DNA of 64,000 nucleotides from contig CM114271.1 of NCBI GenBank assembly GCA_050084515.1, positions 60,202,001 through 60,266,000 on the forward strand. The letters are read 5' to 3'. This document shows positions 49,166-61,900 of the stretch, piece by piece. Each line of letters starts with the position of its first letter. Position 1 is the first letter of the stretch. Below the pieces are notes generated by a model. That model searched no databases. It was given only the letters and a program-made list of their open reading frames with translations, and was not told where the DNA came from. The DNA is from Blasia pusilla (taxonomy: Eukaryota; Marchantiophyta; Marchantiopsida; Blasiales). Made by a program: the position numbers and the translations under genes.

Positions 49166-50400
49166 TACGAGTCATGAAATAAAACTAAAAACTAAAACAA
49201 AATGATTGCAAAACTCTCCTAATGTCACCTTCTGTTCTCAGAAAATTTTCAAATGTGGTAGAATCCATTCAAGATAGGAGCAAAGAGTTGGATGATGATC
49301 CAACAACTGCATTGCATTCTTGATCCAACAAAACTAATTTTTGTGAGTAGTTATATAATTGGGCTACTACAACTAGTATCAATTTTGATGAATACTCAAC
49401 AAAGATATCCACAAGAAATTTATCTAAGAATGACATTGAAAATATGACCACATGTTGTCAGACCCTATTTGAAAACCACAACCTCAAATGGGATATTTTG
49501 GCTGCTACAAAAATTGTAATTTTGTGCATTGCAACTACATCATGAGATTCCAACACCATCATGAAGAGTCATACGAAGTTGCTGTCTCTAGTGCCTCTCC
49601 ACGGACTTATAAGCTATTGAGATTCTGTCGACACAATACTAGGGGCAGTCACAAGTAGCTCCACATCTTTCTCATACTAAGACTAGAACAGAAATCAGCT
49701 CAATTCTGTTGTAACACTTGGGTCAAAGCACTCCACTAATAGGATGGCATGTTCCACTGGAGTTTCGCATGGTAGCATGATAAGAGCTGAGTATACGTCC
49801 ACTCATCATGTGGAACGTTTGTGGCTTGTTCTAAGTTTGCATTCGGCTCACTTGGTCCTCTGCATCGTGTGTCACACCAATCTATACACTCCTGGGGCAC
49901 GCCAAGAAGATGTGCCCAATCCTCAGACAAGTGCAAAAACTCTTCCAATGGGTTCCCTATGGGAGTATTATGACGTAAAATAATCAGCGCCCCCACTCTA
50001 TTGGTCTATGTTTGGATCGCAATCAGAGGGTGGCATTTCATTTTTGCAAGTGGATGTGAAGAAGGCGGAGGACGTGACCACCAATTATCCACAACTATAG
50101 GTAAGCCTCCGAATTCTCCAAAACTACAGACAGACCTCAGATGTTTGAGGTCACTTTTGCAGGTGTATGTGGACAGTGCACAAGACCCAACGTAGGAGGG
50201 ATTAAATTCCTTGTGTGTACTGCGTGGAAGAATGCACAGATTTTCTGGAAGTGGGAGGGAAAAAATCGATTGTAATGTGCAGCTATAGCCATTGGGATTG
50301 CAAGTCCTCTTACCGAGTCTGAAGCCGGTGGCTCGGTGGCCTTATCCTCATGTGCTTGGGCCTATGGTGGGGGTCATCACTAGCTGCTTCTGCTTTCCAT
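49166..50400. other. spacer, nothing recognised
   Basis: Short open frames only; no domain or repeat that I can name. Confidence 0.45.
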
Positions 50401-50469
50401 AAGATCGCCTCCTAATATCAGTGATATTTGCTACAAAGACCCAAAAGAACTAGAGGTGCCCAGACCATT

Positions 50470-50740
50470 TGCGGATAAAAGGAAGTTGTTGAAGCAGTGG
50501 AAGCAGAGGAGAGGAGTCCGCTTGAGAGATTGTTGGAGAGTAGCAATAGCAAGGGATCCAAGAAGGGAGAATCAATAGGTCTCGCTAGGAAACTAGAGAA
50601 TGTGCTGACTCCAACCCCGTCTGACATAGACATTGCCAACGCTATCAAGCCTCTGCGGATTGGAATTATTGCTGAGTCTATGGGTCTCGATCCATCTGAC
50701 ATCCACTTCTATGGTCCCGAAAAGGCTACGGTAACATAGC
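50470..50740 (+). pseudogene. formate-tetrahydrofolate ligase-like N-terminal exon
   Basis: The plus-strand frame 50,497-50,739 reads LARKLENVLTPTPSDIDIAN, AIKPLRIGIIAESMGLDPSD and IHFYGPEKAT. Plant 10-formyl-THF synthetases begin with a comparable 'R.L.V..P.P.DIDIAN...PL.I.EIA..L.....HYDLYGKYKAK'. This enzyme makes 10-formyl-tetrahydrofolate in one-carbon metabolism. Only this first segment is present; the ATP-binding loop and the rest are missing. The match stops at AAGGCTACG|GTAACA, which could be a splice donor. The LINE lying 480 bp downstream may have split the gene. It may equally be a captured fragment. Confidence 0.5.
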
Positions 50741-51149
50741 CTTGAATAGCAAATGCCTCCCCGCAATTTCCACCATTGTGCAGTCAATTGAGATTACAAT
50801 TTCTACCAAGCGCATTGAGTGAACTCATTATAATGCTACCAAATCTTGCCTCTATCGTCCTTGGTTGTGTGGCGACTCTAGCAACCCAGCACACGATGCC
50901 ACACCTAGACACACACATACACACCAGTACCCTTCTAGATTCCACAAAGAGATAAGAGAATTGATCACGTCAAGGTTTTCTGGCTAAATCTGTGAATGGT
51001 TTTGATACGTACTAGGTTGCTCAAGTGTGGTTTGGCATGATCAGTTGTGGTGTGGCAGCTATGTTCATAGAAACTTATGCGTTTGTCCCGTGGGTGCTTG
51101 GTATCAAGGATCAATCAACGGTTGGAAAGGTTATGCTTTCAATTGCTTT

Positions 51150-51150
<1 letters not shown>
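50741..51150. other. spacer before LINE copy 2
   Basis: One frame near 51,025-51,150 reads WFGMISCGVAAMFIETYAFV and is hydrophobic, possibly a membrane-protein scrap, but I cannot assign it. Confidence 0.3.

Positions 51151-51151
<1 letters not shown>

Positions 51152-51215
<64 letters not shown>
51152..51215. repeat. (CT)n microsatellite at the 5' edge of LINE copy 2
   Basis: About 64 bp of CT, followed within four bases by the first recognisable LINE sequence (AGAACTTCGAGAGGGTGGTG). Confidence 0.92.
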
Positions 51216-54398
<3,183 letters not shown>

Positions 54399-54400
<2 letters not shown>

Positions 54401-54409
54401 GCCCCCCTC
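54399..54409 (-). promoter_or_regulatory. polypurine tract of the DNMT3 gypsy
   Basis: On the minus strand AGGGGGGCG directly precedes the 3' LTR-like sequence, about 180 bases after the end of the pol frame. Confidence 0.55.
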
Positions 54410-54585
54410 GCTGGTGGTTAGGTCCCTCTAACTCCAGATAGCCATCTATCCCTACCTACCATGACATAGATCTCTCGGACGCTAAGAGCAAAAAGGCCGG
54501 GTGCTCATGTGGCCCCATCGTTAGTCGCCTTCTTGTCATCCATGTCACAGAAAAAGTCGAAATTGAAACCCACCTAGTATCTCCT

Positions 54586-54739
54586 CTATGTACATCTGGG
54601 ACACATCCATCGTCCCTGAGGAACCCTAGTGAGAGGTGGCGTCAGACATGCCAAATGCCAACCTCTCGAACATCCATCACACACTAGCATTGTGGCCCCA
54701 CCACGGGCAGAACCACACAACATACAACGCAAGCCTGCG
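54586..54739 (-). pseudogene. PHD finger at the pol C-terminus
   Basis: The last 48 codons read AGLRCMLCGSARGGATMLVC, DGCSRGWHLACLTPPL and RWMCPRC, then TAG. The spacing is Cx2C-x9-Cx2C-x4-Hx2C-x15-Cx2C, the Cys4-His-Cys3 of a PHD finger, with the conserved Trp two residues before the final Cys pair. PHD fingers bind histone H3 tails. It sits exactly where chromoviruses carry their chromodomain and so is likely a targeting module. All eight zinc ligands are intact. Confidence 0.92.
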
Positions 54740-56103
54740 GGAACTACTTCTAAGCTTGGATCTACTGTACCATCAATGTTAGGAAGGTGACATGGCGCAC
54801 AATTACGCACATGGTCCTTCGATACCATACCATTGCGTCCCTCTAGCAAGAGAACACTGGATGGCAAAACGTCACTCACTCTCAGGATAGTGCGCCCTGT
54901 AGTCACATCCAACGTCGTTGGTGAAGTCTGCTGCAAATAGATATAGTCTCCTTGATGAAACCTCTGGATAGTTGGTCGATAACCACCACCCTGAATAGTC
55001 GCATACCTCAACGTATCGCGATGCTGCGCAATCGCCAAGTTCTCGAACGCCATGGGCATCACTCTCCGAAACAACTCAGCCCTCGTAGAACATGCTCGCA
55101 TTCATATATCTGGGTCATCAAGGTCCAACACCTCATGAGCATCTCGACGAATGGCCGCAGGTAAATCTGGCTCTCGGCCATAAAGTAGCAAGTATGGTGA
55201 AAAAGACGCCAAGAATGCCTACCTGCTGAATGTGTATACCATTGCTAATCAAGGCAACTAGAGGTCCCAATCTCCTAGGTGACCTCTCTGCAAGCCATAC
55301 TTGCGTAGACCCCTCTTCACCGTCTGCACAACTCTCTCCGCTAATCCATCCGCCTCAGGATGATCTTGCGAAGTCGTGCGATGGTTAATCAACGCCTGAT
55401 CACACAAGGCCTAGAACTCACCGCGAAACTCAATACCCTCGTCTGTCAATACCTCAGCCGGTGCACCATAATGACTTAGCACTCTATCAAGGAAGGCATA
55501 AGCTACTCCCTAACTCGCTTTGTCAGGAAATGCAACCAACTTGATCCACTTCGAGAAGTGCTCGACCATCACCAACACATAACGACTGTGACGCTCTGTC
55601 AAAGGCAAAGGTCCTGCAAAATCCAAACTCCATCTATATCCGAAGCCTATGATCGGTAATGGATGCAACTATGGAGTCGGAGCATCGAACGATGCTCGGA
55701 CCCGATCACACACCATGCATCTGGCAACAAACCGCTGAACGTCAGTCTGCATGCCTCGCCACCAATACTGAATCTGGAGCAAGCTGTACGTCCGCTTCAT
55801 CCCAAAGTGACCCAACTCCTCGTGGGCATGGTGCACTAGTCGTGCTCTCTGCGAAGGATGCGACACTATGCGTACTCTACCATCCTCCCAAACCCTCAAA
55901 ACATGTGTCCCCTCCCAACGGAACCCTCTGGCGCGCTGTAGGATCCGATCCCGCTCTCTAGCATCCATGGTGCTCGCAACGCTACCAGTCCGAAGGTACT
56001 CCAAGACTACTCCATCATCATGAATATCTCGGCAATCTTTCGTCTCCTCACTGGCGTCGGGATCCAAGGAATCTCCACTACACCTCGCCATCGAATTCTC
56101 CAC
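54740..56103 (-). pseudogene. integrase of the DNMT3 gypsy
   Basis: N-terminal zinc site: LVHHAHEELGHFGMKRTYSL then CMVCDRVRASF (HHCC). Core: YRWSLDFAGPLP (first Asp), VLTDEGIEFRGEF (second Asp), DHPEADGLAERVVQTVKRGL (Glu). Then YLLLYGREPDLP, and from 55,101 an open C-terminal part RRVMPMAFENLAIAQHRDTL, FHQGDYIYLQQTSPTTLDVT and ILRVSDVLPSSVLLLEGRNG, a basic SH3-like tail, to CAPCHLPNIDGTVDP. Stops at 55,669, in the core, and at 55,102. No GPY chromodomain module follows; a PHD finger takes that place. Confidence 0.92.
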
Positions 56104-56106
56104 ACT

Positions 56107-56661
56107 CTAGCTCTCCATATCCAACATGCCTAAATAGGCTGACGCGTGCCATCCTGGCACAGACTCCTCATTACTCTCTCCATGCCATCGAGCTCCAGTT
56201 GCATCTCGCTGACTCGGGCATGGGTTATGACTCCACCCATCTGCATCCTGGTTGAGCATCCTAGGTCTATGTACCACCTGAAAATCATACTCTTGCAACA
56301 ACAGAGCCTATCTCGCAAGCTTCCCTCTAAGCTTTTCAGACTCCATCAACCACTTTAGTGGTGGATGATCAGTGATGAAGGTAAAGGGATTTGCGAATAA
56401 GTAACACCTAAAATGCGCGACAACCCACACTATAGCCAAGCACTCACCCTCATACGAGCTGAACTTTGCCTCTGCAGCATTCTTCGAGTGGCTAGCGTAA
56501 GCCACCACAAACTCTCTACCCTCATCATCATGCTAGTTGAGCACCGCTCCAAGCCCCAACATGCTCCAATCTGTGTGCAACTAGAAAGGACGCCCCCTGA
56601 TCGATCTCCTCAAGATGGGCGCAGACGTCAACCTCTCCTTGAGCAACTAAAATGCTTGCTC
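56107..56661 (-). pseudogene. RNase H of the DNMT3 gypsy
   Basis: Reads (stop)EQAF(stop)LLKERLTSAPIL, LHTDWSMLGLGAVLN, VVAYASHSKNAAEAKFSSYE, GECLAIVWVVAHFRCYLF, FITDHPPLKWLM and ALLLQEYDFQVVHRPRMLNQ, then DADGWSH. The Asp, Glu, Asp, Asp set is present. Five TAG stops lie within 350 bases. By comparison with related gypsies four replace Gln (E-Q-A-F-Q, P-F-Q-L-H, L-N-Q-H) and one replaces Trp (L-A-R-W). Confidence 0.9.
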
Positions 56662-56886
56662 CTACTCATCCCCCCAGTGCCAGTCGTGATCCACCTTAGT
56701 CAGCAAGGTCAGCGGCTTCACAATCGAACTGAATCCCTTGACGTACCGCCGATAGAAGTTCGCCAATCCCATGAATGCGCAAACACGGCTCACATCTGTA
56801 GGGCGTGGAATGCATGAGATAGCCTCTACCTTTGTCTGCTGAACACCAAGGCCCCCAGGGTATATTGTATGACCCAAATACTCAAT

Positions 56887-57549
56887 CTAGTCGTAGAAGA
56901 ACTTGCACTTGCCTGGATGTAGCTTCAGAACATGTAATTGCAATCGTCGAAACACCTCCTCTAGATGTCGCTCATGCTCCTTAACCGTGGTGCTAAGGAC
57001 TACGATGTCATCAATATAACACCTAGCAAAATCCAAACCAGCCAAGATCCTATCCTTGACCCTCTGAAACTTAGTCATGGCGTTCTTTACCCCAAATGGT
57101 AAGAACCGCCACAGGTACAAACAATCCTTCCCATGAGGATCAATGCCCCATAATGCCGTCTTCTGCCTGTCCTCCAATCTGATAGGCAGTTGGTGGTATC
57201 CGGCTCGCAAATCCAATGAATTGAAAACCTTTGCATAACCAATTGCATCAAAGATCTCCTCAGGGGTGGGCATGGCATACCTATCGGACTTTGTCTGCCG
57301 ATTGATAGGTCGGTAATCCCCACACATCCGCCTATCCGTCCAATTGCCATGCACATCCTTCTTGGCGGGCATGAAAGTGGCAGATGCATACTCCCCATAC
57401 GACATCTCCACTAGTCCTGCTCCAACCAAGTCCTGGCTCCTACTCTGAATCAGAGCCCACTCCATATCACTGTACCTATAGGGTTGTTGGAAGATTGGCG
57501 TATCACTCGACAACTCAATGTAGATCCCCGGTCCCTTCAGCATACCCAA
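56887..57549 (-). pseudogene. reverse transcriptase of the DNMT3 gypsy
   Basis: An uninterrupted 220-codon stretch: KGPGIYIELSSDTPIFQQPY, VEMSYGEYASATFMPAKKD, RRMCGDYRPINRQTKSDRYA, NSLDLRAGYHQLPIRLEDRQ, FLPFGVKNAMTKFQRV and CYIDDIVVLS with the catalytic Y-I-D-D (57,007-57,018). It then ends in a TAG at 56,887 where related elements often have Gln or Lys. The next piece (56,662-56,877; IEYLGHTIYPGGLGV, FMGLANFYRRYVKGFSSIVK) completes the thumb. All RT catalytic residues are present, so only point stops block it. Confidence 0.95.
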
Positions 57550-57551
57550 AT

Positions 57552-57984
57552 CCTCTATGCTAAACGCAAAGCAGCTCCTATTACTATTGAGGAATTGATG
57601 TATTCGGCGCCGCTCTCCTCATGTCAACTTAGGGCCCGTATCTGGCTCTCAAGTCTCCATCGTGACTATGGTAGGACTCTCCAACGTGGATATCGGTGGT
57701 TGCTATGGTGCAACCCCGTCTCGAACAACAACACTCGACCGCTCTCATGCAGCCAACTGCAAACTCTGATCTCCTCCACAAGCAGTGCCAGGAAACCACG
57801 CTCGATGCTGTGGCTATCATCTCCTGGCGTACCTGCAAAACATCCCAAGAAGTCCAAGGGTGTCTCTCTCGATCTCTCTGGTGTGTCGATCTCCTTGGGT
57901 CTCGTCCCCAGCCACTGCCTCCACTGTCTCGGTAGGCAAGGGGCTCACCAACGCAACCGCTGTGATCTGTCGCGATCTCATCCA
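57552..57984 (-). pseudogene. linker between methyltransferase and RT
   Basis: The common frame continues through a stretch with six stops (57,817; 57,814; 57,745; 57,703; 57,649; 57,619) and no known domain, ending in FLNSNRSCFAFSIEDLG, the usual lead-in to gypsy RT. Two other frames are also open over part of it (57,666-57,857 and 57,629-57,985), so a local shifted frame cannot be excluded. Confidence 0.6.
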
Positions 57985-58950
57985 ATGCTGCTCAGCTACT
58001 TCCGAGCTGAAGATCCATGTCAAACAGTTCAGGTCCATCGCTTGACCCAAGACATGGCGTCGTGATGCCTCTGATACTGACGAGACTACCGTCACTTTTG
58101 GGGGAAATCCCATCGCCTGCTCTCTCTCGTTGGTGTTGGGCTCCACCAACCTCTGAACGTGGTCATCCCAAACCAAGCTAGGACCAGCCTCCTTGTATGC
58201 ATAGGAAACGCGAAAACTCACAAACGTGGGAAAGGCTGCCCACGGCCTACCTACCGTGTTGACCACAGTCAACGGTTGTCGATCATCGTGCCTCAATGCG
58301 TGTGATTGACGACCTAGATCCAGAATGGAATCCACTAACAAATGGGAGGGGCGCTCCACTCTCGCATACGCCCTCCATAACACCGTATGGGGCATCAAGT
58401 TGGTCCACCATAGACGCGGGAGATGGGCTCTAGAACCTACACTCGCGGCATCCAAGAACACTGTTGGGCTGATTCAGGCACGCACCTGATGAGCACTTGT
58501 CACCACCCGTGACCTCGAGTCTCCTAAGATGGGCACATTCTCCAGAATGTAGACTAGAGAACGAGATTGGTGCTCCTTCAATTGCCGTAAGATCCTCAAC
58601 ATCTCCCAAAACAACTTGGACCGAGTATCAGCCAACCCGCTGCCTCATCTACCACTCAATTGGCCCTAACATGGCCAACGAGAAATAACCAAATCAATGG
58701 TCCCTACCCGCTCTAAGTCCTGCGCCCTCAACAACGAAATATCCCTCTGTAGGGAACTCTAGTATCCCTGTACCGCGGACGCAGAAAATAAGTCGGGCAA
58801 ACGTAGGCGTAACTACGCCACATGTCGTAGTGAGATGCGCCTCGTAACATCATCACTCTCCACATACAGGTAGTGTTGTACTCGCACTCTTGCTTGCAAA
58901 ACAGCAGCTAACCCGGTGCTAATTCCTCCAAAGAGATCTAACACTCGAAT
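57985..58950 (-). pseudogene. DNMT3-like DNA cytosine-5 methyltransferase domain
   Basis: In frame between protease and RT, about 320 codons. Motif I: RVLDLFGGISTGL (58,912-58,947), for S-adenosylmethionine. Motif IV: TIDLVISRWPC with the catalytic Pro-Cys (Cys at 58,669-58,671), then SGLADTRSKLFWEMLRIL. Motif VI: ILENV (Glu-Asn-Val at 58,534-58,542). Then FLDAASVGSRAHLPRLWWTN, like the 'IDA..VS.AHR.R.FW.N' of DNMT3. Motifs IX-X: NEREQAMGFP and ASRRHVLGQAMDLNCLTWIF, like 'E(R)xFGFP ... R..LLG.(S)(W)...I..L'. Motif order is that of DNMT3, not the rearranged DRM order. Five stops fall inside (58,759; 58,666; 58,645; 58,474; and 58,813 just after motif I). The target-recognition part is short. 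Confidence 0.87.
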
Positions 58951-59568
58951 ACCCTCCTCCGGGGTACACCACACAATGGGTGTGGTATCCAAGGATGTCA
59001 TCGTAGCACTCCCGGCTACCTTGGGTTCCTCAGACCTGTCATGCTCCGGTTCAAACGCGTTGCTCCATGCGGTTTGCACGTGGTCACCTACCAATCGTCG
59101 AAGCGCCTCAGTCGAGCCCCACCGCGGCACCTCTCCTCCATGGAATGATGCGGCTACCATAACACTCCTCTCCATAAAAATGTCAGGAATGGGAGTATCC
59201 TCTGCATGGATATGTCCCTCAATCAAATCACTAGGCCAAGTGATGGCACTGCTAAATGCTGCTACGATCGCCATCTCTCATGGCGGTTGCTCGATCACTG
59301 CACATGTGAATCGAACGGGTAATGAGCTAAGGCGCCCATCACGTGACTGCCATCCTGGTCTATAGGACGCTGACCCTTCCCAGTAATCCAAGGAAAACCC
59401 CATCGGGTATAACACTGCTCCACCAACCAAGACGTCGTAGGACTTTACACTAGTCACTATCGCCTTGGCTCGCACCACAGACTCATCTGTAGGATGTCCC
59501 GGGCGAATCCTCACCACAACCTCCTGTCGGGTGATATACTGTGTGGTACTCGCTCCACCCAAGGATGT

Positions 59569-59889
59569 CTATATCCGGAATGGACAACGCTCCACATCGG
59601 CTCTTGTCAAGCCCAATCCTCTGAATGACGCTTTCCCCAACATAAGGGGTTGCGCTCCTGAATCCAACAAAACGCGCTGCGGGCTAAAAGCTCTACCTCT
59701 GGTACTCACCAACTGGAAGACCTCTCCTCGGTTATCCAGCAACACAACACCAGGAGAAGCCATGGCACACTCTATCGCGGGCCTAGCGGGCATCTCCGCC
59801 ATCCTAGCAGCCGCAGCGTGCCATGAATCTGACGTGGACGGCCCGAGCATACGCTCCAAGGGCAGGTCCATCACCTCCTCTACAATCAC
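59569..59889 (-). pseudogene. aspartic protease of the DNMT3 gypsy
   Basis: Same frame as gag. RPAIECAMASPGVVLLDNRG leads to VLLDSGAQPLMLGKASFRGL. D-S-G-A (Asp at 59,662-59,664) is the intact catalytic loop of a retroviral-type protease, and LMLGKA is the following strand. A TAG at 59,569 is followed by about 95 codons (59,278-59,562; VVVRIRPGHPTDESV, YDVLVGGAVLYPMGFSLDYW) that complete the protease and lead into the methyltransferase part. It would cleave the unusually long polyprotein. Confidence 0.85.
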
Positions 59890-61900
59890 CTATGAACATG
59901 ATGCAAGAACTCCAAATCCACGCTCACATAGTGTAGCGGCCAGCTGAAAAGCCTCGGCGGGTGTATCCCCCAACTTCATAACATCGGAAGTAGAAAATAA
60001 AGGAGCGCGGTACACAATGGTGGTCGTCCCCAACAACGTGCTCGACACATGCCCCTCCTGAGCATCAACAATAGGAGTCATCGCACTTGCTTCTACCATC
60101 GCCCTCCGTGCCTGCATACCAACAACGTCACCAACTCTCCACGAACTCTGATCAGGACCCATCGATGGGGTCTTCATCGCCTCACACAATGTGAAAGACG
60201 GGGGAAGCCTAGTATGTTTCCTAGCTTCCCCTCGTTCTGGATCCAACTCTGCGGCTGCTCCACGCGGCACAACTGCAGCGGCCTCCATCTGGGCAACCCC
60301 ATACATCCAACCAGGATCTTCCATATCTCTGGCTGCTCCATATGATGTCGATGCTACGGATCCGGCATCGGGTAATCTCAATGCCATAGCGGCAATCTGC
60401 TCCTGTAGCTGATCTATCTGAGCAGCCATCCTAGCCTCACGCCCGGAATCTCCCTCGACGCGTCTAGGTGGTAGGACTCTATCTCCTCCACGGGAAACTC
60501 CACCACACTGTCGGGCAACTCGAGCTCCTCGTCCCCCAACGGGACCACCTGGTGCACGATCTCTAGCCCCACCCGGACCGGCTACTCGCTCTGGTGCCCT
60601 CTTTGGCCCTCGGTCCGGACGTAACTCAGGATGTAAATTGAAACACCTGGCACGTGTATGACCATACCTCTGACAATAGTCACACTGATAACCTCCTAGT
60701 GCAACACCATATCCTCCTCCATGCTGAGGCACACGTCGATGACCCTAACGAGTGTAATCGCGTTGATGATGGGCTCCACCACATGACCAAAAAGTAATAG
60801 TAGGCGGCTGCTGTTGAGTGCATATGAAGGTGCAAGTCTCTGTGGCACGGCCTCCCGGTATCCTCCCTGAGCTCGTGGTACCACAATCGACCTATCTCGG
60901 ACCCTGCACTACGTGTCCACGTTGCTGCACACGTAGTGCAGACAATCGTGACTGCTCTCGCCCATAACCCATGGTGGCTACGCTCTCCTCCGCCATGTTG
61001 CGCTCAATGTTCTCAGCACTCCTGAAAACATCTCTCAACGTAGGGGATGTGTTCATAAGAAGCACCCCCTCCCGCACATGTGTCCGCCGGATCCGGTCCA
61101 GCATCGCATACCATGACTAGATAGCCTGAGCCTCTGTCACCCCCTGAGTGACGTTGATCAATCGGCGCAAGCGAGTGTAAGCCTCACGCAAACTCTCATC
61201 GGGGTGCCTCTGGAAGTCGTGGATGCTCCGCAACTTCTCCGTCCGTACCCCCTGGTAGCTTGCCCTCAACTCAGCAAAGAACTCAACCACGGGGTTGAAC
61301 CTGGGACGAACCCGACTAGACGATGCAACTACTCCAATGCGAGTGACCCCTCCTAAAACATCCCTAGTGGCACAGGAAGTAGCCTCTCCTGACTCCTCCT
61401 CATTTGGGAATGGCTCCGTCCATGACACATAGTGTGGGTCGTAGTAGAGTCGCCATGCCTCAATCTCCTGGGCATATCTGTGGGAGAACTCATGGTAATC
61501 GTCCATGGGTGCCCCCTCTAAATGCTGGAACATACCATTCCAAGTTGTAAACGGGTTGAACTCTCTAGAGTTCTAGGGAGTCGCACCAACTCCTAAACTT
61601 TGCTATGAAATCGTGCAACTCAATCGTGCCTACTGCACCTGAAAACCTACGCGGTCCTCTACCCCGATCGTCCATCTCGTACGCCCAACTAGTAGGACCA
61701 CTCATAATGTGTGGCGATGTGCTCACAAACTCCTCTACACGCTCCCCCTTTTCTGAAGACAACACAGAAGGAGATCGAGGTGGTCTCTCACGTGGAGACC
61801 CTCGAAACCTTGCACCACTCCGGGTAAACCCTCCAGAGCTACTCTCAGGTCCACTACCTCGCCTCTCAAAATCCTGAAAGGACGCTGTGCTGGCCCTCAT
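59890..61900 (-). pseudogene. gag of the DNMT3 gypsy
   Basis: An Arg/Ser-rich N-terminus from the ATG at 61,898-61,900, then GTIELHDFIAKFRSWC. One base is lost near 61,550, after which the frame continues FNPFTTWNGMFQHLEGAPMD, FFAELRASYQGVRTEKLRSI and ESLREAYTRLRRLI: the retrotransposon gag capsid core. A degenerate first knuckle (FWSCGGAHHQRDY) and an intact second one (CDYCQRYGHTRARC) bind RNA. A Gly/Arg-rich stretch and a short Gln-rich helix follow. Stops, all TAG, lie near 61,117, 60,892, 60,747 and 59,890. The frame stays related upstream to about 62,300 with extra TGA/TAG stops, so the true start is uncertain. Confidence 0.85.

Noticed and set aside
56413-56817. 134-codon plus-strand frame and similar plus-strand frames at 57.5-60.4 kb
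   Set aside because: Antisense shadows of the minus-strand pol frame; no independent domain.
57629-57985. Separate gene in the linker before RT
   Set aside because: Open in two alternative frames but with no domain; the element's main frame runs through it and resumes at RT.
54586-61533. Reassignment or programmed readthrough of TAG
   Set aside because: TGA stops are also frequent, the other elements here also carry stops of several kinds, and C-to-T decay explains the positions better.
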